A stretch of 64,000 nt of DNA from Flavobacteriales bacterium (GTDB lineage: Bacteria; Bacteroidota; Bacteroidia; Flavobacteriales_D; Crocinitomicaceae): positions 95,777 to 159,776 of the forward strand of contig CANJLG010000001.1 in NCBI GenBank assembly GCA_947475095.1, read 5' to 3'. A program made the position numbers and the translations under genes. Shown in pieces: positions 9,172 to 19,171 of this stretch. Under the pieces are notes generated by a model, which searched no databases, had not been told where the DNA came from, and saw only the letters and a program-made list of their open reading frames with translations. Numbering within the stretch: position 1 is the first letter of the stretch; every line of letters starts with the position of its first letter.

Positions 9172-10782
9172 ATGAAATTTAAAACACTTTCATTAATTGG
9201 TTTATTTATCCCTTCATTTTTGAACGGTCAAACCTTAACTGAAACGATACGAAAAACTGATAATGAACAATTCGTAGAAGCAGCTGATGCATTTAATAAA
9301 CTCATTTTAACAGAGCCTAACAATGCTTGTTTTTACTTTTATGCCGGAGAAAACTATTTTCAAAAAGGTGTTCCGGATTCTGCTTTGATATTTTGGAATA
9401 AAACAATGACTGTCGATCCGGAGTCTCCATTTTCATTAATCGGCGTTGGCAAATCCTTATGTATAAAAGGTGATATTGCAGGAGCGAAAACTAAGTTCGC
9501 TTTGGCAGAATCTATGACTAAAAAGGGTAAATACAAAAAAAATAAGGCGGAAGTGCTTAAGTGCATTGCCAAGGCTTGGATTTCATTCGAAAATAAAGAT
9601 TTAGATGAAGCTCTCAGACTTCTTAATTTAGCTATAAAAGCGTCTCCCAATGATATCGATTGTCACTTACTTAAGGGAGATGCATTGTATCTAAAAACAC
9701 CTGAAAATAGTTCGAATGCTATTAAAAGCTACAATTTAGTATTAACAATAAATCAAAAATCCTCAAGGGGGATTGTGCGTAAAGCTAAGATATATCAACT
9801 AGCCAAGAATTATAAGGCTGCAGATTCATTGTACAACATAGCAAAAAATATCGATTCAACTTATGCCCCAGCTTATCGTGAAAATGCAGAGCTAAACATG
9901 GCTTTTGGTCAGTCGAAAAAAGCAATTGAAAATTGGAAGAAATATTTGGTGTTAAATAATTCCTTTGATTCGCGCTATCGATATGCAGTAGCCTTGTTTA
10001 AAGGAAAGCAATACTGTGATGCCATTCAGGAGTTATTGTCCATTAAACCTATTTTTACAGATTATTATATAGATCGGATGTTGACATATTCTTACTTTGA
10101 ATGCGATAAAATTCCCGATGGAATTGAAAAAGGACTGGCCTCGAGCGAACTGTTTTTTAGTAAATGCCCCGCAGAAAACGTAGAGTTTTACGATTATAAA
10201 TATCGTGGAAAATTATACCTTAAAGGAGGTCAAGATTCCCTAGCAATCCTTGATTTTGAAAAAGTAAGTTCAATGGATAAGGAATCGGAACTGGAATTAA
10301 CCGGAGAAATTGCTAAACTATATTTAAAATTAAAAAAATATGGTAATGCGATTCAAAAATATGAAACGAAATTACAACAGGGTGATTTGAATGCCGCAGA
10401 ATACTTTGATTTAGGAAGGGCTTATTATCTTGAAGGTAAAAATTATGTGGCAGCTGATAGTGCCTTTTCAATGGTCATAATGCGCTCGCCTAATTATGCC
10501 AGTGCATTCATTTATAAAGCACGCGTTCAAAATAAAAAAGTAAGTAGTGAGGAAAATTCTACGGCAGTGGCGATGCATTATAAAGCCGCTTTGGAGCGTA
10601 TTTCTACTGAAGAACGTAGAGGAAAGTCTAATAAAATTACCCTAGAAGCAGCAAAATTTCTCGGGGCTTACTACCGTGATTCTAAAGAAAAAGATCCTGT
10701 GAAAGCTAAAGATTATTGGGTAATTGTAAACGAATTGGATCCAGAGGACAAACAAGCAAAAGCTTTTTTGGGAATCAAATAA
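9172..10782 (+). CDS. Tetratricopeptide-repeat secreted protein
   Basis: Signal peptide and repeated TPR-like helices (e.g. EQFVEAADAFNKLILTEPNNACFYFYAGENYFQKG). Confidence 0.85.
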   Translation: MKFKTLSLIGLFIPSFLNGQTLTETIRKTDNEQFVEAADAFNKLILTEPNNACFYFYAGENYFQKGVPDSALIFWNKTMTVDPESPFSLIGVGKSLCIKGDIAGAKTKFALAESMTKKGKYKKNKAEVLKCIAKAWISFENKDLDEALRLLNLAIKASPNDIDCHLLKGDALYLKTPENSSNAIKSYNLVLTINQKSSRGIVRKAKIYQLAKNYKAADSLYNIAKNIDSTYAPAYRENAELNMAFGQSKKAIENWKKYLVLNNSFDSRYRYAVALFKGKQYCDAIQELLSIKPIFTDYYIDRMLTYSYFECDKIPDGIEKGLASSELFFSKCPAENVEFYDYKYRGKLYLKGGQDSLAILDFEKVSSMDKESELELTGEIAKLYLKLKKYGNAIQKYETKLQQGDLNAAEYFDLGRAYYLEGKNYVAADSAFSMVIMRSPNYASAFIYKARVQNKKVSSEENSTAVAMHYKAALERISTEERRGKSNKITLEAAKFLGAYYRDSKEKDPVKAKDYWVIVNELDPEDKQAKAFLGIK

Positions 10783-10830
10783 CCCCGCCCTAAGTTTCCT
10801 TTTTTCTTAAACGAATTGTGTTGTATAGCC

Positions 10831-12168
10831 ATGGAATTAATGTTAATATTAATATTTATTTTTGGTTATGGCCTAATCATCTTTGAACATTCCATAAAAC
10901 TTGACAAGCTCATTCCAGCATTGTTGATGATGGCGATTTGCTGGGCCTTGATTTCAATGAACCTTAACGTAATTAATTCGTGGATCGACGCCACAAGTTC
11001 TCAACTTATTTCGCTATCGAACTGGGGTATTGAAGAAAAAAGAGTCTTGCTTCAAGATACCATGCTGCATCATTTTGGCAAAACAGCTGAGATTCTCTTC
11101 TTTCTTATGGGGGCCATGGCCATAGTGGAGATGATCGATTACTTCGAAGGATTTAATACCGTTAAAAAGATCATCGCCAGTAAAAATAAACGCTCGCTTT
11201 TATGGACGATTGGCTTGCTTACCTTTTTTCTGTCTGCAATTATTGATAACCTTACAACCACAATAGTAATCATCACCGTACTTAGGAAATTAATCCCTAA
11301 TAAAGAAGATCGTTTATGGTATGCTGGCATAACAATAATTGCCGCTAATGCAGGAGGCGCATGGTCGCCCATTGGTGATGTTACCACCACAATGTTATGG
11401 ATATCCGGAAAAGTTAGCAGCTTTAAACTAATTAAACTACTCTTTTTACCTTCGCTTTTAAGCTTACTTGTTCCCATAACAATTGCTTCTTTTCTTCCGG
11501 CTTTTAAAGGAAATCATATCGCTGAAAAGGAAAGCAAAGAGCCTAAAAAATATGGATCATTCATGTTAGTAATGGGTTTGCTTTTAATTGTGCTGGTACC
11601 ACTTTTTAAAACCATTACACACCTTTCGCCTTATATCGGCATGATGCTTTCGCTAGCCATTTATGCCCTAATTGCCGAAATAGTCAGTAAACGTAAGTTT
11701 CATATTACATTTGGAGGAGGGACAAATGATGTTGTTTCACAAGGGCCAACTTTGAGAGCCCTTCAAAAAATTGAACTTCCCTCCATCTTGTTTTTCTTAG
11801 GCATCCTCATGACCATTGCCGCTTTGGAGTCAACAGGCATCATATTTAATTTAGGGAAATTTTTAAATGGCAAGTTGCCACAAGAGCTTTATGTTTTACT
11901 TATTGGGGGTTTATCAGCTATTATTGATAATGTTCCGCTTGTGTCCGCAAGTATTGGGATGTTTTCAGCAAGCCCTGACGATTCCCTTTGGCATATGATT
12001 GCCTATGCCGCTGGAACTGGCGGTAGCATGTTGATTATTGGGTCGGCGGCCGGAGTAGTTGCTATGGGGATGGAAAATGTCTCTTTTACTTGGTATTTAA
12101 AAAACATTGCTTGGCTTGCGGCAATTGGTTATCTAGCCGGTTTAGGCGTTTTACTATTAATCAAATAA
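10831..12168 (+). CDS. nhaD: NhaD-type Na+/H+ antiporter
   Basis: Multi-TM; ...FFLSAIIDNLTTTIVIITVLRKLIP...AANAGGAWSPIGDVTTTMLWISGK..., and second half-repeat IDNVPLVSA. ORF-track start (10816, TTG) moved to the in-frame ATG. Confidence 0.92.
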   Translation: MELMLILIFIFGYGLIIFEHSIKLDKLIPALLMMAICWALISMNLNVINSWIDATSSQLISLSNWGIEEKRVLLQDTMLHHFGKTAEILFFLMGAMAIVEMIDYFEGFNTVKKIIASKNKRSLLWTIGLLTFFLSAIIDNLTTTIVIITVLRKLIPNKEDRLWYAGITIIAANAGGAWSPIGDVTTTMLWISGKVSSFKLIKLLFLPSLLSLLVPITIASFLPAFKGNHIAEKESKEPKKYGSFMLVMGLLLIVLVPLFKTITHLSPYIGMMLSLAIYALIAEIVSKRKFHITFGGGTNDVVSQGPTLRALQKIELPSILFFLGILMTIAALESTGIIFNLGKFLNGKLPQELYVLLIGGLSAIIDNVPLVSASIGMFSASPDDSLWHMIAYAAGTGGSMLIIGSAAGVVAMGMENVSFTWYLKNIAWLAAIGYLAGLGVLLLIK

Positions 12169-12206
12169 GAGAAAGAATTATAAATAAGGCTAGAATCTTT
12201 TTTGAG

Positions 12207-12237
12207 TATTGAAGACTTTACGTTTATTTAATATCTT
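12207..12237 (+). promoter_or_regulatory. Candidate promoter for M28 peptidase gene
   Basis: TTG-N20-TATCTTTA close to the TTG/TAnnTTTG consensus, just upstream of the start codon. Confidence 0.4.
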
Positions 12238-12245
12238 TATATATA

Positions 12246-13283
12246 ATGACTAAATTAAAGAATATGAACTTAAGACTGCGCTCAATCACTTTAATCGCGT
12301 TCACAAATGCTTTGTTTTTCTGTAATGCACAAACGAAACTTTCTTGTGATGTTCCAAAATACGTTAAAACAATAAGCGCCGAAGAATTAAAAACACACTT
12401 AAGCATCGTTGCATCCGATGAAATGGGCGGGCGTGATACGGGAACGGAAGGGCAAAAATTAGCAGGTAAATACCTAATCGAACGGTATGAGAATATGGGT
12501 GTTTCGTTTCCAAAAGGCGCGAATAGTTTCTACCAGCCCGTACCTGCGGCATTTATGAATGCAGGATATGGAGACGGGTTGCCAGACTCAGAAAACATTT
12601 GGGCCTTTATTGAAGGAAGCGAGTTACCAGAAGAAATATTAGTGATTTCAGCGCATTATGATCATATTGGAATTATAGATGGCGAAGTATACAATGGAGC
12701 GGATGATGACGGGTCAGGAACCGTAGCATTGTTGGAAATTGCGCAGGCATTTCAAACGGCAAAAAATGATGGTTATGGACCAAAGCGTTCCATTCTATTT
12801 CTTCACGTCACAGGGGAAGAGCACGGTTTACATGGCTCAAGATATTATACAGACAACCCATTGTTTACGCTAGAAAAAACGATTGCAGACATTAATATTG
12901 ATATGATTGGTCGGCGAGATGAATTCCATAAAAAAACAAATGATTATGTTTATCTAATAGGCTCCAATTTTTTGTCTAGCGATTTGCACAATGCCTGTGA
13001 AAGAGCGAATAAGAAATATGTTAACATTACACTCGACTATAAATACAATAGTAAGAAAGACCCAAATCGATTTTACTACCGTTCGGATCATTATAATTTT
13101 GCAAAAAACAACATTCCTTCCGTTTTCCTTTTTAATGGAGTGCATGAAGATTATCATGGTGAAGGTGACGAAGTTGATAAGATTGAGTTTGATGCACTGA
13201 CCAAGCGAACACAACTAGCCTTTGCAATTGCCTGGGAATTAGCGAATGCGCAAAACAGGCCTGTAGTAGATAAAAAGCCTTAA
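12246..13283 (+). CDS. M28 family secreted metallopeptidase
   Basis: Signal peptide; ISAHYDHIG...YNGADDDGSGTVALLE...HVTGEEHGLHGSRYY..RSDHYNFA metal-ligand motifs. Confidence 0.93.
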   Translation: MTKLKNMNLRLRSITLIAFTNALFFCNAQTKLSCDVPKYVKTISAEELKTHLSIVASDEMGGRDTGTEGQKLAGKYLIERYENMGVSFPKGANSFYQPVPAAFMNAGYGDGLPDSENIWAFIEGSELPEEILVISAHYDHIGIIDGEVYNGADDDGSGTVALLEIAQAFQTAKNDGYGPKRSILFLHVTGEEHGLHGSRYYTDNPLFTLEKTIADINIDMIGRRDEFHKKTNDYVYLIGSNFLSSDLHNACERANKKYVNITLDYKYNSKKDPNRFYYRSDHYNFAKNNIPSVFLFNGVHEDYHGEGDEVDKIEFDALTKRTQLAFAIAWELANAQNRPVVDKKP

Positions 13284-13286
13284 ATA

Positions 13287-13319
13287 AACCCAAACTGCTT
13301 TGCGGTTTTAGGGTTTTTC
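13287..13319 (+). terminator. Rho-independent terminator after M28 peptidase
   Basis: AACCC-AAACTGC-TTT-GCGGTTT-TAGGGTTTTTC stem-loop and T-tract. Confidence 0.65.
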
Positions 13320-13362
13320 ATTTCTCCTAGCCTTCGGAAATATTTTCTGACGCTATTCTAAA

Positions 13363-13394
13363 TAAAAAAGCCCGCTTCATTCTATGAAGCGGGC
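13363..13394 (-). terminator. Rho-independent terminator downstream of tRNA-Arg
   Basis: Perfect stem GCCCGCTTCAT-TCT-ATGAAGCGGGC; on the minus strand it is followed by TTTTTTATT. Confidence 0.8.
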
Positions 13395-13402
13395 GCCTTT
13401 TG

Positions 13403-13476
13403 TGACCCCGGAGGGATTCTAACCCCCAACCCTCAGAGCCGAAATCTGATGCGCTATACAGTTGCGCCACGGAGCC
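13403..13476 (-). tRNA. tRNA-Arg (anticodon UCG)
   Basis: Minus strand GGCTCCGTGGCGCAACTGTATAGCGCATCAGATTTCGGCTCTGAGGGTTGGGGGTTAGAATCCCTCCGGGGTCA; 7-nt anticodon loop TTTCGGC closed by TCAGA/TCTGA; T-loop GGTTAGAATCC; CCA not fully encoded. Confidence 0.93.
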
Positions 13477-13591
13477 TTAATTTACTGCAAATGTAGTGCG
13501 TTCTATCCAATTCTACAAGTCAATGGATTAAGGGAAATAAATCTTGCTGAAAAATTTTAATTAGCTTAACTTTATACCCAAACTATGCCAT

Positions 13592-16435
13592 ATGAAATTA
13601 ATTCTACTTGCCTTATGCGCTCCATTCTTATGTTATTTAGTGGGATACGGACAATCTAATAGTTGGCAGGTATTTACTGATTCTATCCCCACTCTTTCCT
13701 CTCCCAGAGCCTGTGACCTAAATAATGATGGTGTCAAAGACCTAGTTTATGGCGGTGGAACGGATGGTGTATTCAGTAACAATGGTGTCATGGCTATCAA
13801 TGGTGCCACAGGGAATTTATTGTGGAAAAGAGCCTCAAGAAATGAAGTCTTTGGCAGTGCCATTTTCAAAGACATCACAGGCGACGGAATTAAAGATGTA
13901 TTCATGGTGGGAAGACAAGCCCAATTGCTGGCCATCAACGGACAAAATGGCGCTTTGCTTTGGGATTATTTTCCTTACAACACCAATCCAGCGGACAGTG
14001 GATTATATAATTTCTACAATCCAACTTTTATACAGGACGTTAGCGGTGATGGTATGGATGATATTTTAGTGGCTAACGGTGGCGATCATGCGGCACCAGC
14101 TTGGGATACCACTCGTCCTCCAGGTCACCTTATGGTTATTAATGTCGTTACTGGGTCATTATTAGCTAAAGCCGTTGTGCCTGATAGTGCTGAAACCTAT
14201 TGCTCAGCTATCGTTTGTGATATTCAAGGAAATGGAACCAAATGGGTGCTGTACGGCACAGGTGGAGAAACATTGGGCGGTTCCTTTTGGGCCTGTCCAC
14301 TACAAGGTTTGCTAAATAATTCCCTCGGTGCCTCTATTCAATTGGCTCACGATCCTAATTTTGGCTTTGTTGCGCCTGCTTCCGTTTACAAGACAAACGG
14401 GAATCAACACAACATTTTCATTCAATCATATAGCGGGAAACTGATTAAAATTAAAGGCAGTAATTTAACCCAGCACTGGAGCTATGACCTTCCAAATACT
14501 GAATCGAGTGCTGAGCCTGTTATAGGAAATTTTACTGGGAACAACCATCCGGATGTCTTTTTGTTTTTAGCTAAAGGCTCTAGCTCTGCTTATACCGATT
14601 ACTACCAAGTTCTTTTGGACGGCTCTACTGGACAAGAAATGTTCAAAGACAGCATTGGCAGTTTGCAATTTGCTTCTGGAAATGCCGTGGATTTAAACAA
14701 TGACGGACGCGATGAATTAGTGGCGTCTATAAATTTTATGGAAAATGGGTATTGGAAGCACCGCCTCAAGACCTTTGACTTTCAAAATAATACCATAGTT
14801 GACCTCGTTCCCACACGCACTGGTGTGAATATCGGTTCAACGCCTTTATTTACAGACCTTGACAACGATCAACAAATGGATTTGGTTTATTTAGTGAAAA
14901 AAGACAGCCTCAATCCGATGGGTTGGAAGGGAGTTACTGCCTATCGGACGGAACTCAATGCTGTTTTTCCAAATGCTGGTATTGCTTGGGGAAGTTATTT
15001 ATCTACTTTGAATGATGGAGAATACCACTACACTTCTGTGGATTGTGGTGCGGGCAGTCTGATAAATTCTGTTTCAGTTACAGCGCCTTGGTGCAACGGA
15101 ACACCTTCGGCATCCATTACCCCCACCGTAAATTTGGGCACAGCGCCATATACTTATCTTTGGTCCAATGGAAGCACTTCTGATCAATTGAGTGGCATTC
15201 CGGCTGGCACTTACTCTTTACAAGTGAACGATGCGGCTGGATGTTATGAAATTTACACCGTGGTCATCAACGACCCCTATGTAATTTCTTTTGGTAATAT
15301 TTTGCCTCCCACTTGCCCCGGAGGAAACAACGGACAGGCGGTATTGAACAGTACGGGTTGTGTCTGCATGTTTAGCACTTGTACATTTTTGTGGGAAAAT
15401 GGGATTACTACCAAACCCAATTATACCTTGAACGAAGGGTGGGCAAGCGTCACCATAACCCATCCCAATGGCTGTGTGGTAGTGGACTCTGTCTTAATTC
15501 CCAATAGTGCGCCATTGGTAAGTCAATCGTTGATCCAAAATGTAAGCTGTTATGGTAGTGGGGATGGCGCTATCACCTTGCTTTCGCCACAGGCTTTGGC
15601 TCCGGTGACTTATTCTTGGAGTAATGGCAGTACAATTGATTCCATATCCTCTCTCATTCCTGGTAACTATGTTGTCGTGGTTAGCGATGCAAGGCCCTGT
15701 GTAGACACCTTAAGTTATGTCATTAGTGAGCCCAATGCCTTGAGCTTCATAGTAAATACAATGCCCACGTTATGTGACAATGAAGCTACTGGCTCATTGT
15801 CTATCACCGCCAGTGGAGGCAATGGCGCTTACCTCTACAGCGCAAATAACCTCAACTCATCCAATAATAATTTCGCTGGTTTAGCCGCTGGAAGTTACAC
15901 AATAAACGTAGTAGACTCATTAGGTTGCACATCAACTAGTCAACAAGCAATCATTACCAATCCAATATCTTTATCACTCAGTTTCAGTGTAACCCCGTTA
16001 TCTGGCGTTAATCAATTAGATGGAACCGCTGCGGTTCATGTCGCTGGGGGTACGCAACCCTATCAAATACAATGGAACGATCCCAACCAACAAACAGACA
16101 GTATGGCGGTGTATCTAGCACAAGGATGGATAACTGCTTTTATAACTGATGTCAACGGCTGTTCTGTTTTAGATAGCGTGTATGTCGGAATTCTTCAATT
16201 AACTGAATCAATGCAAGGCCAATTTATTGCTTACCCGAATCCCGTAAATCAACTATTATCTTTTAACAGACAAAGTGAGAAAATTTGCCTCTATGATGCA
16301 AGAGGATCTTTGGTGCTCACAGAAGATCAAGCATCTTTTATTCAGGTTTCTCATTTAGAACAAGGTATCTATACGCTGCAATTAATAGAAAATGGGACCC
16401 CTATTTGTATTCGATTAGTTGTTCTACATGAATAA
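13592..16435 (+). CDS. FG-GAP/VCBS-type beta-propeller protein with SprB-like repeats and T9SS type-A sorting domain
   Basis: Repeated D-x-N-x-D-G calcium-type motifs (CDLNNDGVKDLVYG, ITGDGIKDVF, VSGDGMDDILVANGG); APYTYLWSNGSTSDQLSGIPAGTYSLQVNDAAGC; C-terminal AYPNPVNQLLSFNRQS...LEQGIYTLQLIE. Confidence 0.9.
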   Translation: MKLILLALCAPFLCYLVGYGQSNSWQVFTDSIPTLSSPRACDLNNDGVKDLVYGGGTDGVFSNNGVMAINGATGNLLWKRASRNEVFGSAIFKDITGDGIKDVFMVGRQAQLLAINGQNGALLWDYFPYNTNPADSGLYNFYNPTFIQDVSGDGMDDILVANGGDHAAPAWDTTRPPGHLMVINVVTGSLLAKAVVPDSAETYCSAIVCDIQGNGTKWVLYGTGGETLGGSFWACPLQGLLNNSLGASIQLAHDPNFGFVAPASVYKTNGNQHNIFIQSYSGKLIKIKGSNLTQHWSYDLPNTESSAEPVIGNFTGNNHPDVFLFLAKGSSSAYTDYYQVLLDGSTGQEMFKDSIGSLQFASGNAVDLNNDGRDELVASINFMENGYWKHRLKTFDFQNNTIVDLVPTRTGVNIGSTPLFTDLDNDQQMDLVYLVKKDSLNPMGWKGVTAYRTELNAVFPNAGIAWGSYLSTLNDGEYHYTSVDCGAGSLINSVSVTAPWCNGTPSASITPTVNLGTAPYTYLWSNGSTSDQLSGIPAGTYSLQVNDAAGCYEIYTVVINDPYVISFGNILPPTCPGGNNGQAVLNSTGCVCMFSTCTFLWENGITTKPNYTLNEGWASVTITHPNGCVVVDSVLIPNSAPLVSQSLIQNVSCYGSGDGAITLLSPQALAPVTYSWSNGSTIDSISSLIPGNYVVVVSDARPCVDTLSYVISEPNALSFIVNTMPTLCDNEATGSLSITASGGNGAYLYSANNLNSSNNNFAGLAAGSYTINVVDSLGCTSTSQQAIITNPISLSLSFSVTPLSGVNQLDGTAAVHVAGGTQPYQIQWNDPNQQTDSMAVYLAQGWITAFITDVNGCSVLDSVYVGILQLTESMQGQFIAYPNPVNQLLSFNRQSEKICLYDARGSLVLTEDQASFIQVSHLEQGIYTLQLIENGTPICIRLVVLHE

Positions 16436-18134
16436 GGCACTTGTAGTTTTTGTAATTACTAACTTAATGCTTGTTTTTACAAGCTGCAAAAACAAAACAC
16501 CAAGGCCTAAAGAAGGCAAGGGGAATATAAGCTATGGTGATACGCTATGCTTTTATACAAGTCAGGAGATTACCAATCTATTTCCGTTAATTGCTACAGA
16601 CCTATACAGCCATCGGGTAAGCTCTCAGATCTTTGAACCCCTATTGCGCTTAGATCCGATTACCAATGAAGTAGTTGGGCATCTTGCAAAAAAGACCGAA
16701 ATAAGCGGCGACAACAAAAAGATAAAATTATTTTTGAGAGAAGATGTTTATTTTCATGAGGACCCTTGCTTTTCAAATAACCCTAATAAATTAACTGCTT
16801 TTGATGTTAAATTCTGTTTAGATTTTGCTTGTTCAAATAATTCGCTCAATAATACGGGTAAGATTTTAAGCGAGAAAATTATGGGGGGAGAAGAATATTA
16901 TTCGCAAAGCAGCGATCAGATAGGTAAAGGGGTTTCCGGTATAAAAATAATTAATGATTATTGTATAGAAATAACCTTGAAAGAGCCCTACGTTAACTTT
17001 CAAAAATTATTGACTAGCGCAAGCTATGGTATGTTTTCCAAAATAGCATTTGACTACTATGGAAAAAAAATCGTGAATCACCCTATTGGAACTGGTCCAT
17101 TTATATATGGTGAAAGCAATCAGAAACAGTTGATTCTTAATTACAATCCACACTATTGGAAAAAAGATAGTTATGGAAACCAATTGCCCTATTTAAATGC
17201 TTTAAAAATAAAAGTTTCAGATAATAAGAAAACAGAATTTGATCTATTTAGAAAAAGGGAAATTGATGTGGTGTTTGAAGTTCCATCTGAATCATTAAAC
17301 TATCTTTTAGGGAGTCTCCAAGACGCCCAAAATGGTAGTACAATTTCACATCGGGTGTTAGTTTCTCCGGGAACTAGTATGGCATACTTAGGTTTTAATA
17401 CAACAAGAATGCCTCTAAGCAATATAAACGTTAGGATGGCTATCGACTACATAATAAACCGAGATATATTATGCAATACAATTTTAAATGGTGATGGCTC
17501 CCCTGCTTTACATGGCTTTGCGCCAACTTCAAGTTATTATAATAACCCGTTAATCCCTATGCGAGAATACGATATTGAAAAAGCGAAAAAGCTGCTAGAA
17601 AAGGCTGGCTACAAGAATGGGGAAAATTTCCCTCCCTTAAAAATGTTTGTCGCTGGAACTAAAGAAAGCGCTTCTTTAAAATGGGGGCAATACATCTGTG
17701 ATGAATTGAGAAATACCTTAGGCATAAATGTAGAAATTTTGACTGGGGACTTTGCTGCTCGTGAAAAGGCTATTGCAAAAAATGAAATAGATATTTGGAG
17801 CGTAGGATGGGTGCCTGATTATCCTGATCCCGAAAGTTATTTTAGTCTTTTTTATAATCGAAGCAAGCGACCCGGATTTGAAGCTTCTATTTTTCCCTAT
17901 TTATCCTCCGAATACTATAACCAATGCTATTATTCAGCTACAATAGAACGGAACGTAGAAAAAAGACAAAGCCTATTTAATAGCTGCGATTCTATACTAA
18001 GGAGTGAGGCTATTATTTTACCAATTTTAATTGATGACTTTGTCGCCATTATCAATTTGAGAGTGAGAAATTTTAAGCTAAATCCCTTAGGGATTGTAGA
18101 TTTTTCAACTGTTTACATTAAAGAATTAAACTAA
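16428..18134 (+). CDS. Oligopeptide-type ABC transporter substrate-binding lipoprotein (SBP family 5)
   Basis: Lipobox LMLVFTSCKN; FPLIATDLYSHRVSSQIFEPLLRLDP..., HPIGTGPFIYGE, VRMAIDYIINRD typical of OppA/DppA. ATG at 16428 overlaps the previous stop (ATGAATAA). Confidence 0.9.
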   Translation: MNKALVVFVITNLMLVFTSCKNKTPRPKEGKGNISYGDTLCFYTSQEITNLFPLIATDLYSHRVSSQIFEPLLRLDPITNEVVGHLAKKTEISGDNKKIKLFLREDVYFHEDPCFSNNPNKLTAFDVKFCLDFACSNNSLNNTGKILSEKIMGGEEYYSQSSDQIGKGVSGIKIINDYCIEITLKEPYVNFQKLLTSASYGMFSKIAFDYYGKKIVNHPIGTGPFIYGESNQKQLILNYNPHYWKKDSYGNQLPYLNALKIKVSDNKKTEFDLFRKREIDVVFEVPSESLNYLLGSLQDAQNGSTISHRVLVSPGTSMAYLGFNTTRMPLSNINVRMAIDYIINRDILCNTILNGDGSPALHGFAPTSSYYNNPLIPMREYDIEKAKKLLEKAGYKNGENFPPLKMFVAGTKESASLKWGQYICDELRNTLGINVEILTGDFAAREKAIAKNEIDIWSVGWVPDYPDPESYFSLFYNRSKRPGFEASIFPYLSSEYYNQCYYSATIERNVEKRQSLFNSCDSILRSEAIILPILIDDFVAIINLRVRNFKLNPLGIVDFSTVYIKELN

Positions 18135-19085
18135 TTAGCTTAACATTTCGTTCACCCATTGCTTCCCCCAATTGTCAATCTCCTCAGTGCTCCATAAGGC
18201 AGGATAAAATATTCGCTTTTGAAACCGTGGTGGCAAATACTTTTGCCAATTCGTTCCTCCAGTGGCAGCAACGTCTGTCTCACCCTTATTAAGGTAGCGA
18301 ACAGCTGACTTGTAATGCGCTAAAGGCCAATTAACATTAACATTAAGATCATTTGTACGGAGGGTATTGATGACGGAAGAACTGTTCCTGTCGTCCTCAG
18401 GGAGCCTTAAATAGACCTGCCAAAGGTTATTGCTTTTACACAAATTCGCCACTTCAATAAATCGAGCTTTATACTTTTGTTCGAATTGTGTAAGGGTAAG
18501 TGTTGCTTTTCCGGATACTTCCTCCGTTGCGCCTTCCTTCCAGTATAAGTGATCGAAAAGCGTATGGATATCTGTTTCCATCTTCATAGCCTCTTTCTTA
18601 TCTTTTGCAAGTAAGTTAATAAGATCGGTACTATAAAGTTCAATTTCACGATATTGTGCTGATTGGAAACCACTAGCTGGCAGCAAGGACATTCTAAATT
18701 TTAAGAATTGGTCCCTTTCCATTCCGGATACCATAATTTCGAAACTCTTAATTAAAGCTTCAAAATATCGATTTATTCTCGTAACGCGATCCACGAAGAA
18801 TGTAGCGTCTATTTTTAAATTCTTGCCTAATTGCTCAAATTCATTGAGTGCCATCTTAAAATATAGCTCCGTAATTTGATGATAAATAATAAATACTTTT
18901 TCGTCAGGGAAACTAGTCTTGGGCTTCTGCAAGCTCAACAGTGTTTCAAGTTCAATATAATCCCAATAAGTCGTTACCTCAGCATACAATAGACCATCTA
19001 AATAAGACAATAAATCTTGACCTAATACAGCATATTTGTTATTTAATAATTCAAGGCGCTTTATGATTTCTGGGGTCAGTTGCAT
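18135..19085 (-). CDS. Tryptophan 2,3-dioxygenase family protein
   Basis: YWDYIELETLLSLQKP...DEKVFIIYHQITELYFKMALNEFEQL...SGMERDQFLKFRMSLLPASGFQSAQYREIELY characteristic of TDO. Confidence 0.92.
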   Translation of the reverse strand: MQLTPEIIKRLELLNNKYAVLGQDLLSYLDGLLYAEVTTYWDYIELETLLSLQKPKTSFPDEKVFIIYHQITELYFKMALNEFEQLGKNLKIDATFFVDRVTRINRYFEALIKSFEIMVSGMERDQFLKFRMSLLPASGFQSAQYREIELYSTDLINLLAKDKKEAMKMETDIHTLFDHLYWKEGATEEVSGKATLTLTQFEQKYKARFIEVANLCKSNNLWQVYLRLPEDDRNSSSVINTLRTNDLNVNVNWPLAHYKSAVRYLNKGETDVAATGGTNWQKYLPPRFQKRIFYPALWSTEEIDNWGKQWVNEMLS

Positions 19086-19171
19086 TATTATTATTTTATC
19101 AATCGAAATTACTAAAAATATTTAGCTGAGTCGAAACAAAAATTTACTTTTGTCTAATTAAGTTACTTATC

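Noticed and set aside
13363-13476. tRNA-Arg as an integration site for a genomic island
   Set aside because: No integrase, direct repeat of the tRNA 3' end or phage-like genes on either side.
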